DNA of 64,000 nt from Auritidibacter sp. Marseille-P8566 (GTDB taxonomy: Bacteria; Actinomycetota; Actinomycetes; Actinomycetales; Microbacteriaceae), in assembly GCA_945895375.1 (NCBI GenBank), contig CAMDEE010000004.1, forward strand, positions 81,949-145,948, read 5' to 3'. Position numbers and translations under genes: made by a program. The number at the start of each line of letters is the position of its first letter. Within the stretch, counting starts at the first letter, position 1. Of the stretch, positions 60,541 through 64,000 are shown one piece after another. The notes beneath the pieces are model-generated. The model was not told the origin of the DNA and searched no databases. It saw nothing but the letters and a program-made list of their open reading frames with translations.

Positions 60541-62049
60541 CTAGCGCTTACGCTTTTCTCTTACTCGCATACCTAGTTCAATTGGTGAACCTTCGAAACC
60601 ATAGGTTTCACGAAGTCTTCTAATGATAAATCTTCTATAGCCTGGGTCCAAGAATCCAGTTGTGAAGAGAACAAACTTAGGTGGACGAGAGCTGGCTTGG
60701 GTTGCGAACAGGATTCTTGGCTGCTTACCGCCGCGAACTGGGTGCGGGAATTCCATAGCCAACTCTTGGATGAAAGCATTTAGTTTTCCAGTTGGAATTC
60801 TGGTATCCCAAGAATCTAGTGAGACTTCAAGTGCTGGAACAAGCTTTTCTAGGTGACGGCCTGTTTTGGCTGAAATGTTCACTCTAGGTGCCCAAGCTAC
60901 GTGTGCAAGATCTTGTTCAATCTCACGCTCGAGGAACTCTCTTCTGTCTTCATCTAAGTTGTCCCACTTATTGAAAGCTAAGACAAGAGCACGACCTGAC
61001 TCAAGAGCCATATCCACGATACGAATATCTGCTTCGCTGATTTTTTCTGTGACATCCAAGACAACAACTGCAACTTCAGCTCTTTCAAGAGCTGAAGCTG
61101 TTCTTAGAGATGCATAGAAGTCAGCACCTTGCGCTAGGTGAACTCTTCTTCTGATACCAGCGGTGTCAATAAAGCGCCAGATTTTGCCGCCTAGTTCTAC
61201 CTGCTCGTCAACTGGATCTCTAGTTGTTCCTGCAAGATCATTCACAACGGCTCGTTCTGATCCAACTGCCTTGTTCAGGAGTGAAGACTTACCAACGTTT
61301 GGTCTACCGATGATGGCAACTCTTCTTGGTCCACCAAACTCTTGCTTAGCAACTGCTGAAATCTCAGGCAAAACAGCAATGACTTTATCCAAGACATCGG
61401 CAACTCCCCTACCGTGCAATGCGGAAACTGGGTGCGGTTCACCTAAACCTAATGACCAAAGCGAAGCTGATTCTGCTTCCATACGCTCATCATCAACTTT
61501 GTTGGCAAGAAGAAATACTGGTTTCTTGCTTGCTCTAAGCATCTTTACTACTCGTTCATCAGTCGCTGTTGGACCAACGGTTGCATCAACTACGAAAAGA
61601 ACCGCATCAGATAGTTCAACTGCTATTTCAGCCTGGATGGCTACCGACTTATCAATGCCTTTAGCATCAGCTTCCCAACCACCGGTATCTACCAGAGTGT
61701 ATTTACGACCATTCCATTCGGCTTTATAAGAAACTCTGTCACGAGTAACGCCTGGCTTGTCTTCAACCACTGCCTCACGGCGACCAATGATTCGGTTAAC
61801 AAGAGCGGACTTACCAACGTTAGGTCGCCCAACAATAGCTAGTACTGGAAGAGCGGGTAGTAATACCGGCATGCCATCGGCCGCACCGATCTGCTCAAGA
61901 ACTTCAATATCTTCTTCGTCAAGATCGTATTCGTTTAGGCCGACACGAAGGGCATTGACTCTCGCCTCTTCCTCTTCAGTCGAGATTGAGTTAAGACGTT
62001 CAATGAACGCAGGGTCTAACCCTTCTTCATTAAATTCTTGTTCATCCAT
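60541..62049 (-). CDS. der: Ribosome assembly GTPase Der (EngA)
   Basis: Der helps assemble the 50S subunit. It has 502 residues with two GTPase domains in tandem, each with a P-loop [13 protein letters not shown] or D-T-A-G-I, and N-K-V-D or N-K-W-D. A C-terminal KH-like domain follows. The N-terminal extension of about 70 acidic residues is common in actinobacterial Der. It starts 12 bases after cmk, with AGAGG. Confidence 0.96.
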   Translation of the reverse strand: MDEQEFNEEGLDPAFIERLNSISTEEEEARVNALRVGLNEYDLDEEDIEVLEQIGAADGMPVLLPALPVLAIVGRPNVGKSALVNRIIGRREAVVEDKPGVTRDRVSYKAEWNGRKYTLVDTGGWEADAKGIDKSVAIQAEIAVELSDAVLFVVDATVGPTATDERVVKMLRASKKPVFLLANKVDDERMEAESASLWSLGLGEPHPVSALHGRGVADVLDKVIAVLPEISAVAKQEFGGPRRVAIIGRPNVGKSSLLNKAVGSERAVVNDLAGTTRDPVDEQVELGGKIWRFIDTAGIRRRVHLAQGADFYASLRTASALERAEVAVVVLDVTEKISEADIRIVDMALESGRALVLAFNKWDNLDEDRREFLEREIEQDLAHVAWAPRVNISAKTGRHLEKLVPALEVSLDSWDTRIPTGKLNAFIQELAMEFPHPVRGGKQPRILFATQASSRPPKFVLFTTGFLDPGYRRFIIRRLRETYGFEGSPIELGMRVREKRKR

Positions 62050-62061
62050 CTTGGCCTCTAA

Positions 62062-62706
62062 CTATTTGTTGACTACAAGCTCAATAACAGCGCTAACAGT
62101 CTGATCAAAATCTAGTTCCGAGGAATCCACCAGGATGACTCCTTCAGCAGGCATGAGAAAATCCACTACTTTAGAGTCGTTTTGGTCGCGTTTAGTAACT
62201 TGATCGGCAACAATGGTGCCTTCAGGAAGTTCAGCGGAACGTCTTCCTAGTCTAACTTCTTCACTGGCAGTTAGTAGAATACGAGTTTTAGCCTCTGGGA
62301 AGACCTTTGTGGTGATATCTCGACCCTCGACGATTACCCCTGTCAGCCCTGATGCCAACACAAGTTCTCTAGTTAGAGTAAACATGTAGCGGCGAACCTC
62401 CGGCAGACCAGCAAATTGGCTGACAACCTCGCCAACGCTCGGGTTTCTAATCTCATAAGTGACATCTAGCTCTCCAACTCTGACCCAGTAGTCTTGCGGG
62501 TCTAAGGAGATCGAATAGTCAAAGTTTGCTTTGATTTCCTCAGCAGATCGATTGGCTACTTCTAGACCAAGGTTCAAAATTGCATATGTAAGAGCTCGAT
62601 ATGCCGCTCCAGTGTCCAGATAGCCAAAATCCAGAGCCTTTGCGCAAGCTTTGCTTACACTCGATTTACCTGATCCAGCTGGTCCGTCTATTGCAACGAT
62701 ATGCAT
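62062..62706 (-). CDS. cmk: Cytidylate kinase
   Basis: This kinase phosphorylates CMP and dCMP. It has 214 residues. The P-loop G-P-A-G-S-G-K-S-S-V-S-K and the G-R-D-I-T-T-K-V-F-P segment are present. It begins immediately after the tyrA stop (TAAATG). The tyrA-cmk-der order is that of the actinobacterial cluster that usually also holds scpA, scpB and rluB, which would lie beyond this window. Confidence 0.95.
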   Translation of the reverse strand: MHIVAIDGPAGSGKSSVSKACAKALDFGYLDTGAAYRALTYAILNLGLEVANRSAEEIKANFDYSISLDPQDYWVRVGELDVTYEIRNPSVGEVVSQFAGLPEVRRYMFTLTRELVLASGLTGVIVEGRDITTKVFPEAKTRILLTASEEVRLGRRSAELPEGTIVADQVTKRDQNDSKVVDFLMPAEGVILVDSSELDFDQTVSAVIELVVNK

Positions 62707-63789
62707 TTAGCCCGCCATCCGCCAACCGTTAGCTTTGAGCGTTTGCACTAACTTTTCTTCAGATGAAGGCAGAACTGATAGTTCAACTAGACCGACCTGT
62801 GCTCCGCTTGCGTGGTCAAGCTTTAAATCTTCAATATTGAGATTCGCTGCACCAATCTCGTTCAACAATCTCGCAAGTTCACCTGGCTTGTCATCAATCA
62901 TTACAACAACCTGAGCGTATGAAGTGTTCCTCGAACCATGCTTACCAGGAAGCCTTGAAATACCCTGATTACCCTTTTCAAGTGAGCTACCAATCTTTGC
63001 CAAAGATCCTGCACCACTGACATCTTCGAGAGCAGTTAGAACTTCAGTTAAGTCCTTTTGGAAAGATTTCAAAACTGGAATCAATTGTTCCGAGTTCATG
63101 GAGAGAATTTGTAACCACAGCTTTGGATCGCTTGCAGCAATGCGGGTTGTGTCCCTAACACCTTGACCAGCCAAGGCTAAATCAAATTCATCTGCTCCCG
63201 CTAGCCTTGCTGCTAGCAAACTAGAAACTACCTGTGGTGTGTGCGAGATAAGAGCAACCGCTCTGTCATGTTCAAGAGAACTCAGTCGAACTGTAGTCGC
63301 ACCTAAATCAAGAGCAAGCTTCTCAACTACATCAACTGCCGCAGGATCGGTGTTATCTTCAACGGCCACAACCCAAGGTCTACCAATAAACAGATCGGGA
63401 CGCCCTGATAGTGCTCCACCTTTTTCTCTACCAGCCATCGGGTGCGAGCCCACGTATCTTGCTGAATGAGTAGAACCGGAAACTACATCTTCAAGAATGA
63501 CGGCTTTCACACTTGCCACGTCTGTCACAATTGCCTGAGGAAATCTCTCTAGAGCCGAAACAATCGTTGAAGCAGTCACATCAGGTGGAACACAAACGAC
63601 AACTAACGCAACCTCATCTCCTGCGTTCAGGCTTCGGCCTGCACCAAAATCCACTGCAAGAGATTGAACTGCCGGAGATGAATCTTCAAGGGAAACATCA
63701 ACGCCAATATTGTGGAGCGATAAACCGATACTGGTTCCTAGTAACCCGGTTCCGATGATGTGAACTTGACCTTTGGTGCGAGCAATCAC
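62707..63789 (-). CDS. tyrA: Prephenate dehydrogenase
   Basis: This enzyme oxidises prephenate to hydroxyphenylpyruvate for tyrosine synthesis. It has 360 residues. An N-terminal NAD-binding G-T-G-L-L-G-T-S and the helical prephenate dehydrogenase domain (S-H-P-M-A-G-R-E-K) are followed by a C-terminal ACT-type domain (about 290-360, D-K-P-G-E-L-A-R-L-L) that suggests amino acid feedback. The start is GTG and overlaps the aroH stop by four bases (GTGA). Confidence 0.94.
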   Translation of the reverse strand: MIARTKGQVHIIGTGLLGTSIGLSLHNIGVDVSLEDSSPAVQSLAVDFGAGRSLNAGDEVALVVVCVPPDVTASTIVSALERFPQAIVTDVASVKAVILEDVVSGSTHSARYVGSHPMAGREKGGALSGRPDLFIGRPWVVAVEDNTDPAAVDVVEKLALDLGATTVRLSSLEHDRAVALISHTPQVVSSLLAARLAGADEFDLALAGQGVRDTTRIAASDPKLWLQILSMNSEQLIPVLKSFQKDLTEVLTALEDVSGAGSLAKIGSSLEKGNQGISRLPGKHGSRNTSYAQVVVMIDDKPGELARLLNEIGAANLNIEDLKLDHASGAQVGLVELSVLPSSEEKLVQTLKANGWRMAG

Positions 63790-64000
63790 TGCGCGATATC
63801 CAATCGAAGAGCAGCAGCACCTCTTAGGTAAATGTGTTGGACTTGAGATCTAGGGGTATCAAACTCAGCATTAATCATCACTCGGATGACTCTTGGCATT
63901 GAACCTTTAACATTCATCTCAACAAAACACATCAAAGGAACATCACCGATGCCGAGTTCTCTAGCTGCAAGAGCTGGGAACTCGCTAGTGATATCTGGAG
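63786..64000 (-). CDS. aroH: Chorismate mutase, AroH type, C-terminal part
   Basis: The minus-strand frame is open from the window edge to the TGA at 63786-63788, giving the last 70 codons. The visible protein reads P-D-I-T-S-E-F-P-A onward, with C-F-V-E-M, I-R-V-M-I and H-I-Y-L-R-G-A-A-A-L-R. This matches the C-terminal half of the Bacillus-type trimeric chorismate mutase, which converts chorismate to prephenate. TyrA uses that product, and the two genes overlap by four bases. It was too short and partial to appear as a complete gene. Confidence 0.9.
   Translation of the reverse strand, partial: PDITSEFPALAARELGIGDVPLMCFVEMNVKGSMPRVIRVMINAEFDTPRSQVQHIYLRGAAALRLDIAQ

Noticed and set aside
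1..64000. CRISPR arrays, insertion sequences, prophage or defence islands
   Set aside because: I read for regular repeats, transposase or integrase motifs and terminal inverted repeats and saw none. The window is core genome apart from one orphan membrane gene.

Overview
This 64 kb window is a continuous, densely packed piece of an actinobacterial chromosome. The gene content is typical of the class: a qcrCAB bc1 complex with an actinobacterial cytochrome c oxidase subunit IV, Wag31/DivIVA and SepF beside ftsZ, a PASTA kinase, a GarA-type FHA protein, an FtsR-type MerR protein, DUF3040, DUF3043 and an Rv2175c-like protein. The sequence is A+T-richer than most actinobacteria and gaps between genes are very short. 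Together with the gene order this points to a streamlined, probably aquatic member of the Microbacteriaceae or a close relative (Luna-type). That assignment is inference from context. No rRNA, tRNA, CRISPR array, prophage, transposon or pseudogene was seen, and no stretch longer than about 250 bases lacks a gene.

Layout. 1-6,269: respiratory block, qcrC(partial)-qcrA-qcrB on + facing ctaF-ctaD-ctaC on -. 6,375-12,291: erpA, an M20 dipeptidase, a DUF3043 protein, a group II PLP decarboxylase followed by an aldo/keto reductase, and pyrD. 12,381-15,842: nrdJ and nrdR behind two phased NrdR boxes, so DNA precursor supply here rests on a B12-dependent reductase. 15,971-21,548: hisD, a flavin reductase and dnaE. 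21,635-40,776: a long minus-strand division and cell wall cluster read from mraZ through rsmH, an FtsL-like protein, ftsI, murE, murF, mraY, murD, ftsW, murG, murC, ftsQ, ftsZ, yggS, sepF, yggT and wag31 to lspA and an RluD-type synthase. 40,948-45,734: DUF3040, a polyprenyl synthase, an Rv2175c-like protein, and a LysM protein translationally coupled to a PASTA kinase. 45,735-51,278: DAHP synthase, acyltransferase, ROK glucokinase, acyl-CoA ligase and peptide deformylase. 51,282-57,067: two orphan P-loop ATPases flanking pyruvate carboxylase. 57,064-59,529: a reduced pgsA-garA-ftsR-merR locus. 59,700-60,353: one unrecognised membrane protein. 60,541-64,000: der, cmk, tyrA and a chorismate mutase (partial).

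How it fits together. Most of the window serves growth: envelope synthesis and septation, energy conservation, dNTP and aromatic precursor supply, and Ser/Thr-kinase/FHA signalling to metabolism and division. No novel multi-gene system is evident. The most interesting signals are regulatory: a well-nested RNA fold between mraZ and rsmH in the position of the described mraW RNA motif; a 10-bp-phased MraZ operator; five promoters with a TANNNT hexamer exactly six bases before the start codon (a leaderless layout); phased NrdR boxes; and a 13-mer shared by the ftsZ promoter and a GGTT-repeat block upstream of nrdR. Protein-level oddities are a LysM protein with a degenerate lysozyme-like tail, a GarA without the usual tandem threonines, and a MurE with DHHPR where DNPR is expected.
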